A DNA stretch of 63,494 nt, from positions 1 through 63,494 of the forward strand of contig CAJOEP010000011.1 in assembly GCA_905233445.1 (NCBI GenBank), in the 5' to 3' direction. The stretch comes from an uncultured Bacteroidales bacterium. GTDB lineage: Bacteria > Bacteroidota > Bacteroidia > Bacteroidales > F082. The translations under genes were made by a program, and so were the position numbers. Of the stretch, positions 16,591-24,458 are shown piece by piece. Under the pieces are notes generated by a model. It was not told the origin of the DNA, ran no database searches, and saw nothing but the letters and a program-made list of their open reading frames with translations. How positions within the stretch are numbered: the first letter of the stretch is position 1; every line of letters begins with the position of its first letter.

Positions 16591-18918
16591 ATGAAAAAAA
16601 TATATTTTTTATTGATAATAATGCAGTTGGCATGTTTAAACATGCTCGCCCAGTCGGGAATCTTCGGCGTAATCAAAGACAGCGACAGCGGCGAAGTGCT
16701 TATCGGTGCCGCCGTTTACAACGACTCTCTGCAAAAAGGAACCATCACGAATTTTAACGGTTATTACGATTTCCAGCTGAAACCAGGCAAATATAAAATA
16801 CGTTTCTCATATCTCGGCTACACTACAATCGAAAAGGACATCGTTGTCGATGAGACGCATAAGCGTATGAATATCAGCATGAAAGCCGAGTCACAGATGC
16901 TCGACAACGTCGTTGTCACCAGCAAAAAGAAAGACGCCAACGTGCGCGAGCTGGCTATGAGCGTCCAGAAACTCGAAATGAAAAGCATAAAGAAAATACC
17001 GGCGTTGATGGGCGAAGTCGATGTCATCAAGGCAATCCAGCTGCTACCCGGCGTACAAGCTGCCTCCGAAGGCTCGTCGGGATTCAGCGTACGCGGAGGC
17101 TCCCCTGACCAAAACCTCATCACCCTCGACGATGCTCCTGTCTACAACGCCTCGCATTTCCTCGGGTTTTTCTCAGTGTTCAACAACGACGTGGTCAAAG
17201 ACGCCACTTTATATAAAGGCGACATCCCTTCAAGCTACGAAAGTCGTCTATCTTCAGTCTTGGATGTCAAGACATTAGACGAAATCCCCGACCGTTTCAC
17301 CATGACAGGTGGAATCGGAATTCTCACAAGCCGTATCATGCTCAACATGCCGTTCAATCAACAGCGAACCGCTGTCATGCTCGCCGGACGAGTCACATAC
17401 GGCGGACTACTGACACCTTATATTATTAATGATTTGAAAAATACAAGGCTTTATTTTTATGACCTTAACGGTAAGATAACTCACGTATTCAACAAAAACA
17501 ACCGTCTCTACCTCTCGGTCTACAACGGTTACGACAAAATCGGAATCGACAACATGATGAGCATTGGTTACGGAAACACCACAGCCACCGCACGCTGGAA
17601 CCATATCTTCAACGACAAATTGACATCAAATCTGTCGTTTCATTTCACAAAATACAGATACGACGTCGATGTAACGATGAAACCTTACGATTTCACAATA
17701 ATGGCAGGCATCAACGATTATACCGGTAAATACGATTTCACTTGGCTGATGAACGATAACATCACTGCGAAGTTCGGAATATCAGCCACTTACCATCGCT
17801 ACAGCCAAGGCGAACTCGACGACCGCACGGGTGTCGTAGCCCAATATCTCAATGTAGACACCAAAGAACGAGTTTACCGAAAAGCCATCGAATCGGCATT
17901 ATATTACGGTCACGAGCACAAGCTAAGTCATTTTTTCTCAATAAGATACGGGCTAAGACTCTCGATGTATCAGAATATCGGTCAGGAGACTTTATATCTC
18001 TTCGACGAGAATTATAACTATTATGATTCGTGTATCTATGGCAAAGGTCAGATTTTCAACACTGAAGTGCACCTCGAGCCACGCCTTGCAATGATGTACC
18101 GTCTCACTCCTACTTCATCCGTAAAGGCTTCATACTCACGGACTGTTCAGTATGCTCAAATTGCCAATAACGCCACCGGCGGACTTCCTTTCGACGTGTG
18201 GTTTCCGACAAGTCCTAACATCAAACCACAAAAATGCGACCAGTTTGCACTAGGTTATTTCCGCAATTTCAGAGGTAACGATATCGAGACTTCTGGCGAG
18301 ATATTTTATAAAAACCTCACTGATGTCATTGATTTTGTTGACGACGCACAGTTTTACGGCAATCTGCTCATCGACGGCGAGGTACGTGTCGGCAAAGGCC
18401 GTTCCTACGGCGTCGAGTTTATTGTCAGAAAGAACTACGGCAAATTAACAGGATGGGTATCATACACTTACAGCCGTTCGCTCCGCACTGTCAAAGGCAT
18501 CAGCCACGATGAGGAATACCGTTCGCCATACGACCGCCCACACTGCATCAGCATCATTGTAAATTATGAGTTTTCTGACCGTTTCAACGCATCCGCAAAC
18601 TGGATCTACAACACAGGCCAGCCTGTCACCTACCCTTACGGAAAGTTCAGCGACCACGGCTCCACCTACGCCATCTACAACGGCTACCGCAACCAAAGCC
18701 GCTATCCCGACTACCATCGCCTAGACCTCTCTGTCACTTGGAAAGGCAAAGACCATGAACGTTGGAAAGGCGAATGGAACGCCTCTATCTACAACGTCTA
18801 CGGTCGTCACAACACCTGGGCTGTTATGTTCACCCCCGATGACAACAACGGCATCAAGACTGAAAAGATGTATCTTTTCTCTGTAATACCTTCAATATCA
18901 TATAATTTCAAGTTTTAA
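16591..18918 (+). CDS. TonB-dependent outer-membrane receptor (DUF4249-partner type)
   Basis: The 775-residue receptor has a signal peptide (MKKIYFLLIIMQLACLNMLAQ), a carboxypeptidase-regulatory-like domain (IFGVIKDSDSGEVLIGAAVY, ending with the TTIEKDIVV strand), and a plug domain with GFSVRGGSPDQNLITLDDAP and then YNASHFLGFFSVFNND. A 22-strand barrel of about 550 residues follows, ending in phenylalanine (SYNFKF). It would import an unknown ligand, using TonB-ExbBD energy, across the outer membrane. The next gene, 2 nt downstream, encodes a DUF4249 lipoprotein, the standard partner of this receptor subtype. This arrangement resembles SusCD pairs but uses DUF4249 instead of SusD. Confidence 0.88.
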   Translation: MKKIYFLLIIMQLACLNMLAQSGIFGVIKDSDSGEVLIGAAVYNDSLQKGTITNFNGYYDFQLKPGKYKIRFSYLGYTTIEKDIVVDETHKRMNISMKAESQMLDNVVVTSKKKDANVRELAMSVQKLEMKSIKKIPALMGEVDVIKAIQLLPGVQAASEGSSGFSVRGGSPDQNLITLDDAPVYNASHFLGFFSVFNNDVVKDATLYKGDIPSSYESRLSSVLDVKTLDEIPDRFTMTGGIGILTSRIMLNMPFNQQRTAVMLAGRVTYGGLLTPYIINDLKNTRLYFYDLNGKITHVFNKNNRLYLSVYNGYDKIGIDNMMSIGYGNTTATARWNHIFNDKLTSNLSFHFTKYRYDVDVTMKPYDFTIMAGINDYTGKYDFTWLMNDNITAKFGISATYHRYSQGELDDRTGVVAQYLNVDTKERVYRKAIESALYYGHEHKLSHFFSIRYGLRLSMYQNIGQETLYLFDENYNYYDSCIYGKGQIFNTEVHLEPRLAMMYRLTPTSSVKASYSRTVQYAQIANNATGGLPFDVWFPTSPNIKPQKCDQFALGYFRNFRGNDIETSGEIFYKNLTDVIDFVDDAQFYGNLLIDGEVRVGKGRSYGVEFIVRKNYGKLTGWVSYTYSRSLRTVKGISHDEEYRSPYDRPHCISIIVNYEFSDRFNASANWIYNTGQPVTYPYGKFSDHGSTYAIYNGYRNQSRYPDYHRLDLSVTWKGKDHERWKGEWNASIYNVYGRHNTWAVMFTPDDNNGIKTEKMYLFSVIPSISYNFKF

Positions 18919-18920
18919 GA

Positions 18921-19790
18921 ATGAAAAATACACTCATAATATTATCAGCTATCATCTTCCTCACGGCTTGTACCGAGAAGATGCGCATAGACACTCAGGA
19001 AGGCACACGTCTTGTGGGCGTAAGTGCTTCTATAACAGACGAATACAAGAAACAGGAAGTTATCTTGAGCCGTACTGAACCTTTCTACGGAGGCAATCCT
19101 GAGATGATCTCCAACGCCATCGTCTTCGTTGTTGACGGTGTCGATACAATTGAATACGAGGAAAGCGAAAAACCAGGCTATTACTATTCCGTCAACGAAT
19201 TCGCGGGACAGACTCACCACAGATATCGCCTTTCAATCGATTTCACCGACGATGAAGGCGACCAACACTTTTATGCCGAGTCGGAAATGAATGAGAATGT
19301 GGAGCAAATTGACTCAATAAAAATCAAACCATGGAAGTTTAACTCTCTGGAGGTCAAGAATTACTTGGGCATATATCCCTATTTTCAAACATGCAGCGAC
19401 CCGAACGTGTATTATATGGCCCGACTCCGCATCAACGACACACTGGTAGGCGGCGACACCTTGACAAAATGCGAGCTTTTCAGCACTGCAGGCTATTCCG
19501 GAATATATTTCAACGGCCCGCTCATGGTAATGATCGGCGGCGAGTTCCCCATCTACGGACTCAACCAACGCGACAGCCTCGAAGTGCTGCATAAAAACGA
19601 TACCGTAACACTCGATTTATGGTCAATTCCAAGCGATTATGCTTATTATATCACGCAAATCGCATCCAGCACAGGCACCAATCCGATGATGGGAACACCA
19701 TCAAATGTGCTTACAAACATATATCCCGAAGGCAAAGCTGTCGGCTGTTTCCACGCATCATCACTGCGACAATGCTCAGTAATATATTGA
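18921..19790 (+). CDS. DUF4249 lipoprotein, partner of the TonB receptor
   Basis: The 289-residue protein has a lipoprotein signal (MKNTLIILSAIIFLTAC, modified cysteine at residue 17) and then a beta-sandwich-like region (RLVGVSASITDEYKKQEVIL onward, with NAIVFVVDGVDTIEYEES). This matches DUF4249 proteins, which accompany TonB receptors and are thought to sit on the cell surface over the barrel. It ends with a conserved-looking cysteine region (GCFHASSLRQCSVIY), near the usual DUF4249 end (an A-x-G-x-F-x-x-S motif). Only 2 nt separate it from the receptor stop. The ligand is unknown; DUF4249/receptor pairs often lie near peptidases or unknown cargo genes, but none is adjacent here. Confidence 0.75.
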   Translation: MKNTLIILSAIIFLTACTEKMRIDTQEGTRLVGVSASITDEYKKQEVILSRTEPFYGGNPEMISNAIVFVVDGVDTIEYEESEKPGYYYSVNEFAGQTHHRYRLSIDFTDDEGDQHFYAESEMNENVEQIDSIKIKPWKFNSLEVKNYLGIYPYFQTCSDPNVYYMARLRINDTLVGGDTLTKCELFSTAGYSGIYFNGPLMVMIGGEFPIYGLNQRDSLEVLHKNDTVTLDLWSIPSDYAYYITQIASSTGTNPMMGTPSNVLTNIYPEGKAVGCFHASSLRQCSVIY

Positions 19791-19834
19791 TTTTTAGTTA
19801 TTTATAAAAATATAAAAATTTTTAATAAAAAATG

Positions 19835-19864
19835 TTGCAGATTGCGAAAAAAGTCGTAATTTTG
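19835..19864 (+). promoter_or_regulatory. Promoter of tRNA-Tyr
   Basis: TTG at 19835-19837, a 19-nt spacer, and TAATTTTG at 19857-19864. The -7 element overlaps the palindrome TTTTGCAGCGCAAAA (19860-19874), whose exact copy is in the tRNA-Arg promoter. Confidence 0.7.
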
Positions 19865-19880
19865 CAGCGCAAAAATCCCT

Positions 19881-19962
19881 GGGGGAGTCGCATAGCGGCA
19901 ATTGCAACAGACTGTAAATCTGTCCTCGGATGAGTTCGGTGGTTCGAGTCCACCCTCCCCCA
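19881..19962 (+). tRNA. tRNA-Tyr (anticodon GTA)
   Basis: A cloverleaf can be drawn. The acceptor arm GGGGGAG pairs with CTCCCCC, the anticodon arm CAGA closes CTGTAAA with TCTG (anticodon GTA), there is a long class II variable arm, and the T arm is GGTGG-TTCGAGT-CCACC. The discriminator is A and no CCA is encoded. Length is 82 nt. Confidence 0.95.
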
Positions 19963-19984
19963 CAAAAAAATTCACATTTTTTGA

Positions 19985-20013
19985 TTGACATATTAAAAAA
20001 TGTTGTAATTTTG
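19985..20013 (+). promoter_or_regulatory. Promoter of tRNA-Arg
   Basis: TTG at 19985-19987, an 18-nt spacer, and TAATTTTG at 20006-20013, followed by the shared palindrome TTTTGCAGCGCAAAA (20009-20023). The tRNA starts 17 nt after the -7 element. Confidence 0.7.
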
Positions 20014-20029
20014 CAGCGCAAAACGCAAT

Positions 20030-20103
20030 GGACTAGTAGCTCAATTGGATAGAGTCCCTGACTACGGATCAGGCGGTTGTGGGTTCGACTCCCGCCTAGT
20101 TCA
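20030..20103 (+). tRNA. tRNA-Arg (anticodon ACG)
   Basis: The acceptor GGACTAG pairs with CTAGTTC (one G-T pair) and the anticodon arm CCTGA-CTACGGA-TCAGG gives anticodon ACG, expected to be edited to ICG. The T arm is TGTGGG-TTCGACT-CCCGC, the discriminator is A and CCA is not encoded. Length is 74 nt. Confidence 0.95.
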
Positions 20104-20105
20104 CT

Positions 20106-20136
20106 CAAAAAAAGCCAGCATTCGCTGGCTTTTTTG
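20106..20136. terminator. Bidirectional intrinsic terminator between tRNA-Arg and sbcC
   Basis: GCCAGC (20114-20119), loop ATTC, GCTGGC (20124-20129), flanked by an A-run on the left and a T-run on the right. It can end the tRNA transcript on the plus strand and the sbcDC transcript on the minus strand. Confidence 0.9.
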
Positions 20137-20143
20137 TTAATAC

Positions 20144-23100
20144 CTACCGGCTAACGACCACCTCACTGGCAGCTTTCCCCCTCCTCGTCACCTGAATCTG
20201 CGCAGGAATGCGCTCCTTGAGACTGTCAACATGCGATATAATCCCAACTTTCTTACCGAACTTTTGCATGTTTCCAAGCGCATTGACTGCCATTTCAAGA
20301 CTTTCGCCATCCAATGTACCAAAACCTTCGTCTATGAACAACATATCAATGTTGAGATTTTCATCGTTCAACGATGCCAATCCAAGTGCAAGAGCCAACG
20401 AAACCAGGAATGTCTCTCCTCCTGAAAGCGACGATGCAGCGCGCAACTCCCCTCCCATTTCTTTGTCTATAACCATGATAGCCAAAGAGTTAGAATAACA
20501 TGTCAGTTCGTATCTCTGACTTAGTTTGCGTAAGAAATAGTTTGCCTGGTCAAGCAAAATCCGCATCGTATATGCCTGTGCCACATCACGGAAGTTATAT
20601 GTCGAAGTAGTCCCGATGGCATTAGCAAGCTCCGTCCACAACGCCAAAACAGTAGATTTCGCCTGCAAATCGTCCTTCGCCGACTTAGCCAAACCACAAT
20701 TCTGCGCATTCAACGCAATCTTGGCCCGAATCTCTGAAACAGTGTTGGTTTGCGCAACCCTTAACGACCTTGATGCCTCTAACGCCCTTGACATCTGCGC
20801 TTTTATATTCTCATCGATTTTCTCACCAATCTGATTTTCAATCACTTGCATCTCACCAGTCTTGTCAATCAGACTAAAAATCACCTTCGAGAAACCGCTT
20901 ACAAGAAGGTTTTTGTCAATGTCGTTTCTAACAGCAACCTTACCCATGAACTCGTCAACACGTTCAATTCCCTCAATACGGCTAATTCCAGTAGCTATTT
21001 CATCTATTTTCACTATCTCGGAATCAACCTTAGAGAGGTCTTCGTTGAGCTTTTTCCAACTCGTGGCAGCTTTTGTAAGTTTATCGTAAAACTCTGCCTG
21101 CGATTTACGCCATTCATCTTCCCAATTGTCAATGATAATCAATTCATTAGCACGTTCATACTTTTCTATTTTACCTTGCGAAATCTGCTTCACAAGCTCT
21201 TTCCTGTTTTTTATCTTACCTTCAATTTCCGCAATCTCATTTTTTAATCTTATGTTCTGATTATCAATGGTTTTATGTGCTTCATCAGCTTTGTTTTTCT
21301 CTTCGAGTAAGGTCTCCAGATTCTTTTGGATGCCCTGAGCTTTCAAAATCTTTTCGTTTATCTCTTTGATTTTCAACGTTTCAGACTCAATCTTAGATTC
21401 ACATGCCTTCAGACCTTTTTCCAATTTCTCTATATCATAAATAGGATTGCCATTGCATAATCTTATCAGCTCATTATCCAAATTTATAAATTGTTTCGAT
21501 TCATTATCAATAAGTTGCGTCGCCATTCTTACATTGCCGTCAGCTTTTATCATCTCATCTTTAGCTTTTTCAAACTCATTTCTGGCTTCTTTCCAAGCCG
21601 TCTCGATAGTTTTGAACAACGAGCCGACAACTTCTTCATCATGATATTGGTGCACTGTACTGCCGCAAAGCGGACAAGGCTCGCCTTCTTTCAAATTGCT
21701 TCTTAACGATTTTATATAATCGTCAACCATGTTTTTTTGCTTCAGATATTCAGCATCTTTTGCCTCAAAAACAGCTTTTTTAGCAGAAAAATCCTTCTCT
21801 TTTACATTAAAGTTATACTTTAAGTCAGCAAGCTCTTTTTGTTTATTTTCAATAAATTGCTTTTTACTATTATATTCTTTTAAAATCTGACCCACACGCA
21901 TACATGTGGTTTTACGTTCCTCTTGATGCGCCAGCTCTTTCTTATGCTCGTTGTATTCAGCCATCAGCCCGCTGAGGTTGGCTTTGACAAACTCCTCATT
22001 GCATCTTGCATAAGCCGAAGTCGCCTCATTCCTGGCGCACTCAGCCTTTTCAAGCTTTTCTGACAAGTCAGCACGCTCCTTTTCTTTCAAAACCAACTGT
22101 CCGTTAAGCGTTTCTATCTCTTTGGCACAACCGCTTATTCTCTTATCAGAGTTATCAATATCTTGTAAAATACTGATTATCAATAAAATCTGCTCAAACA
22201 TAGACTTCTTGTTCGACTGCTCATCAATCATTTTTTTGAGCTCGCCGGCTTTGTATTTTAAACAGGTCTTCTCTTCAAGCATATTTTCATAAGATGCTTG
22301 TAAATCAGCGAGTTGCGATTTAGAATTGTCAATTTCCTGTCGAATCATCTCCAATTTCTCGAGATTTTTCAAATCCGACTCCAATTTCTTGATTTCAATC
22401 TCGTTTGCATCCAAAAGCGCGTTGTTTTTCGCTAACTCTTCATTTAAAAGGCTTAATTCCTCATCAGATAAAATATTCTTATTCAATGAGTTATATAACT
22501 CCGTGGCTTTATCGACATCCAATTTGGCATCGTTCTTACGTCTTCCAACTTTCTCCGCAATTTTGGAGTATATCTCCGTTCCGGTCAGCATTTCGAGTAT
22601 TTCGGTCTGTTTGGCTTTCTCAGAAATCAAAAAGGTGTTAAACTGTCCTTGCGCGAGCATCACCGAACGCACAAACTGGTCGTAACTGAGTCCCACCAAC
22701 TCCGTAACACGCTGATTTACAGCGTCTATTTTGGTTTCGACTAAGATACGTTCCTCACCTTTCACCACCTCGAGTTTGCGTCTGTTGGTCATGTCGTATT
22801 TGCTGTTGCGGGTCTTGTGCATCTGCCATGTGGCAATGTATTCCTCGTTTCCTATGGCGAACCACAACTCCGCTTTTCCATCTGCGGTGCCTTTTCTGAG
22901 TGCGTTTGTGGTGCTTTGTACTGTGGTTTGTCCGTCTTCGGTTTTCTCTTTGTTTTTGGTGTTCTCGTATCTAGGCGATTTGTCGTACAACGCAAGCGTT
23001 ATCGCGTCCAAAATTGTCGTTTTGCCGCTCCCCGTCTCACCGGTTATGAGAAACAACGGCTCTTTTGCCAAAACGCCATCAGAGAAGCTAATTTCGGCCT

Positions 23101-23146
23101 TCTCTATGGAATTTATATTCTCAATAACAATTTTTTCGATTTTCAT
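20144..23146 (-). CDS. sbcC: Exonuclease SbcCD, subunit SbcC
   Basis: SbcC is the SMC/Rad50-like ATPase of the SbcCD nuclease, which opens and degrades hairpin and protein-blocked DNA ends. The 1000-residue product has Walker A (GETGSGKT, residues 36-43), a Q-loop region (VMLAQGQFNTFL), long coiled coils on both sides of a zinc hook (CPLC, about residues 490-493), the signature SSLSGGETFLVSLALALG and Walker B MLFIDEGFGTLD in the last 100 residues. Its start lies 1 nt after the sbcD stop, so the two are translationally coupled. The bidirectional terminator at 20106-20136 follows. The gene appears intact. Confidence 0.95.
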   Translation of the reverse strand: MKIEKIVIENINSIEKAEISFSDGVLAKEPLFLITGETGSGKTTILDAITLALYDKSPRYENTKNKEKTEDGQTTVQSTTNALRKGTADGKAELWFAIGNEEYIATWQMHKTRNSKYDMTNRRKLEVVKGEERILVETKIDAVNQRVTELVGLSYDQFVRSVMLAQGQFNTFLISEKAKQTEILEMLTGTEIYSKIAEKVGRRKNDAKLDVDKATELYNSLNKNILSDEELSLLNEELAKNNALLDANEIEIKKLESDLKNLEKLEMIRQEIDNSKSQLADLQASYENMLEEKTCLKYKAGELKKMIDEQSNKKSMFEQILLIISILQDIDNSDKRISGCAKEIETLNGQLVLKEKERADLSEKLEKAECARNEATSAYARCNEEFVKANLSGLMAEYNEHKKELAHQEERKTTCMRVGQILKEYNSKKQFIENKQKELADLKYNFNVKEKDFSAKKAVFEAKDAEYLKQKNMVDDYIKSLRSNLKEGEPCPLCGSTVHQYHDEEVVGSLFKTIETAWKEARNEFEKAKDEMIKADGNVRMATQLIDNESKQFINLDNELIRLCNGNPIYDIEKLEKGLKACESKIESETLKIKEINEKILKAQGIQKNLETLLEEKNKADEAHKTIDNQNIRLKNEIAEIEGKIKNRKELVKQISQGKIEKYERANELIIIDNWEDEWRKSQAEFYDKLTKAATSWKKLNEDLSKVDSEIVKIDEIATGISRIEGIERVDEFMGKVAVRNDIDKNLLVSGFSKVIFSLIDKTGEMQVIENQIGEKIDENIKAQMSRALEASRSLRVAQTNTVSEIRAKIALNAQNCGLAKSAKDDLQAKSTVLALWTELANAIGTTSTYNFRDVAQAYTMRILLDQANYFLRKLSQRYELTCYSNSLAIMVIDKEMGGELRAASSLSGGETFLVSLALALGLASLNDENLNIDMLFIDEGFGTLDGESLEMAVNALGNMQKFGKKVGIISHVDSLKERIPAQIQVTRRGKAASEVVVSR

Positions 23147-23147
23147 G

Positions 23148-24347
23148 CTATTTTTCGGCCTCCTCGCACACTTCTTTGAACATTTTTTTCATTTCATCAG
23201 GCATCTCTTTGTCATATTTTTTCTGATACACTGAACAACCAAGCTCAAATGGACTCAGTTCTTTTAACTCACTAAGCGTTTTAACCGCTTGAATATCATT
23301 ACTTTCAGTCACCTCCTGAAAATACGACTGTATTCCGCAAAACATAGCCTCATGACCCTCAAAAGCCTGCACCATCTCAGCCGACTCTGTCTGCGTCAAC
23401 GGTTTTTCGGCTTGGATATGAACCCTAACATACGCCTTTTGGTCAAGAATATCAAACAGTTGCATCAAAACCGTCTCAAATGGCAACGCATCGTCAAAGC
23501 CCTTCGGTTTCGAGGGAAAATCGACAATTGGAATCAGAGTTTTCAAAGGAATCACTGTCGTTTCTGTCTTTCCATCCTCAATAATCACCGAAACTACCGA
23601 ATGCTCATAGCTTTCGTTAAACGAAATCGGGAACGGCGATCCCGCATAGCGCATATTTTGCATTCCTTTTATCGTCTGCGGGAAATGAATGTGGCCGAAA
23701 GCCCAGTAATCAACATCCGTGACATTTGTAAAATCCTGAATATCAAGCGTTTCAAGTTTTCCAATGATATCAGGACTATGTCCGGTGATGTCGGCACTGC
23801 GCACAGCCAAATGCCCCATAGCTACAACACATTGATTATCAGCGTATTCACTTCTTTTTTTAAGATGATTTATCAACGGCTCATAGATATTGGCATTGCC
23901 GTTTAAATATGGCACAGCAAGCACCCAACCTATTATCTCACCCTTCCTAGTTATCGGAATCTCTATTTTCGATGCATCAAAATTCAATTCCGAATCATCA
24001 CTAACTATCTGATAATCAAGCATTCCGACAACCGACACATTAAAAGCCTCCCAAAGTGGCCTCGGTGCCTCCAGTCGCGAAGGCGAATCATGGTTCCCGC
24101 TTGTTATAACTATCTGTAAATCAGCGTCTAAGCGCGATAACTCAACAATAAAATTGTAATAAAGCCTCTGCGATACAATAGTTGGCGTTGCAGTGTGAAA
24201 AACATCACCGGAAACAACCAAAACATCTGGTTTCTCTTTGATAATGATTGACTTAAGCTGCTCGAAAAAGTATTTATGCTCCTCCTCGCGGCTGTAGTTA
24301 TGGAAAATCTGACCGATATGCCAATCGGATGTATGCAGTACTTTCAT
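23148..24347 (-). CDS. sbcD: Exonuclease SbcCD, subunit SbcD
   Basis: SbcD is the Mre11-like metallophosphoesterase that cuts DNA in the SbcCD complex. The 399-residue product has the five calcineurin-type motifs in order: DWHIG (8-12), SGDVFH (about 46-51), SGNHDSPSRLE (about 82-92), AMGHL, and AFGHIHFPQ. A capping domain follows and the C-terminus is charged (KKMFKEVCEEAEK). It precedes sbcC by 1 nt. The promoter is not sharp; a weak TAATTTTA lies on the minus strand about 20-30 nt upstream. The length matches other SbcD proteins. Confidence 0.95.
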   Translation of the reverse strand: MKVLHTSDWHIGQIFHNYSREEEHKYFFEQLKSIIIKEKPDVLVVSGDVFHTATPTIVSQRLYYNFIVELSRLDADLQIVITSGNHDSPSRLEAPRPLWEAFNVSVVGMLDYQIVSDDSELNFDASKIEIPITRKGEIIGWVLAVPYLNGNANIYEPLINHLKKRSEYADNQCVVAMGHLAVRSADITGHSPDIIGKLETLDIQDFTNVTDVDYWAFGHIHFPQTIKGMQNMRYAGSPFPISFNESYEHSVVSVIIEDGKTETTVIPLKTLIPIVDFPSKPKGFDDALPFETVLMQLFDILDQKAYVRVHIQAEKPLTQTESAEMVQAFEGHEAMFCGIQSYFQEVTESNDIQAVKTLSELKELSPFELGCSVYQKKYDKEMPDEMKKMFKEVCEEAEK

Positions 24348-24414
24348 TTGTTCTAATTTGGGTGTAAAATTACAAAAAAGTTTGTAGTTTGGAGTGTGAA
24401 TTTTGAAGTTTTTT

Positions 24415-24422
24415 TATCTTTG
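24415..24422 (+). promoter_or_regulatory. Promoter -7 element of the GH20 gene
   Basis: TATCTTTG, 36 nt before the ATG at 24459. Confidence 0.65.
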
Positions 24423-24458
24423 TACCCTCGATACGATTGAAAATATAACAGTAACATT

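Noticed and set aside
23289..23906. Plus-strand open frame of 205 codons
   Set aside because: Antisense to sbcD; composition follows the complementary codons.
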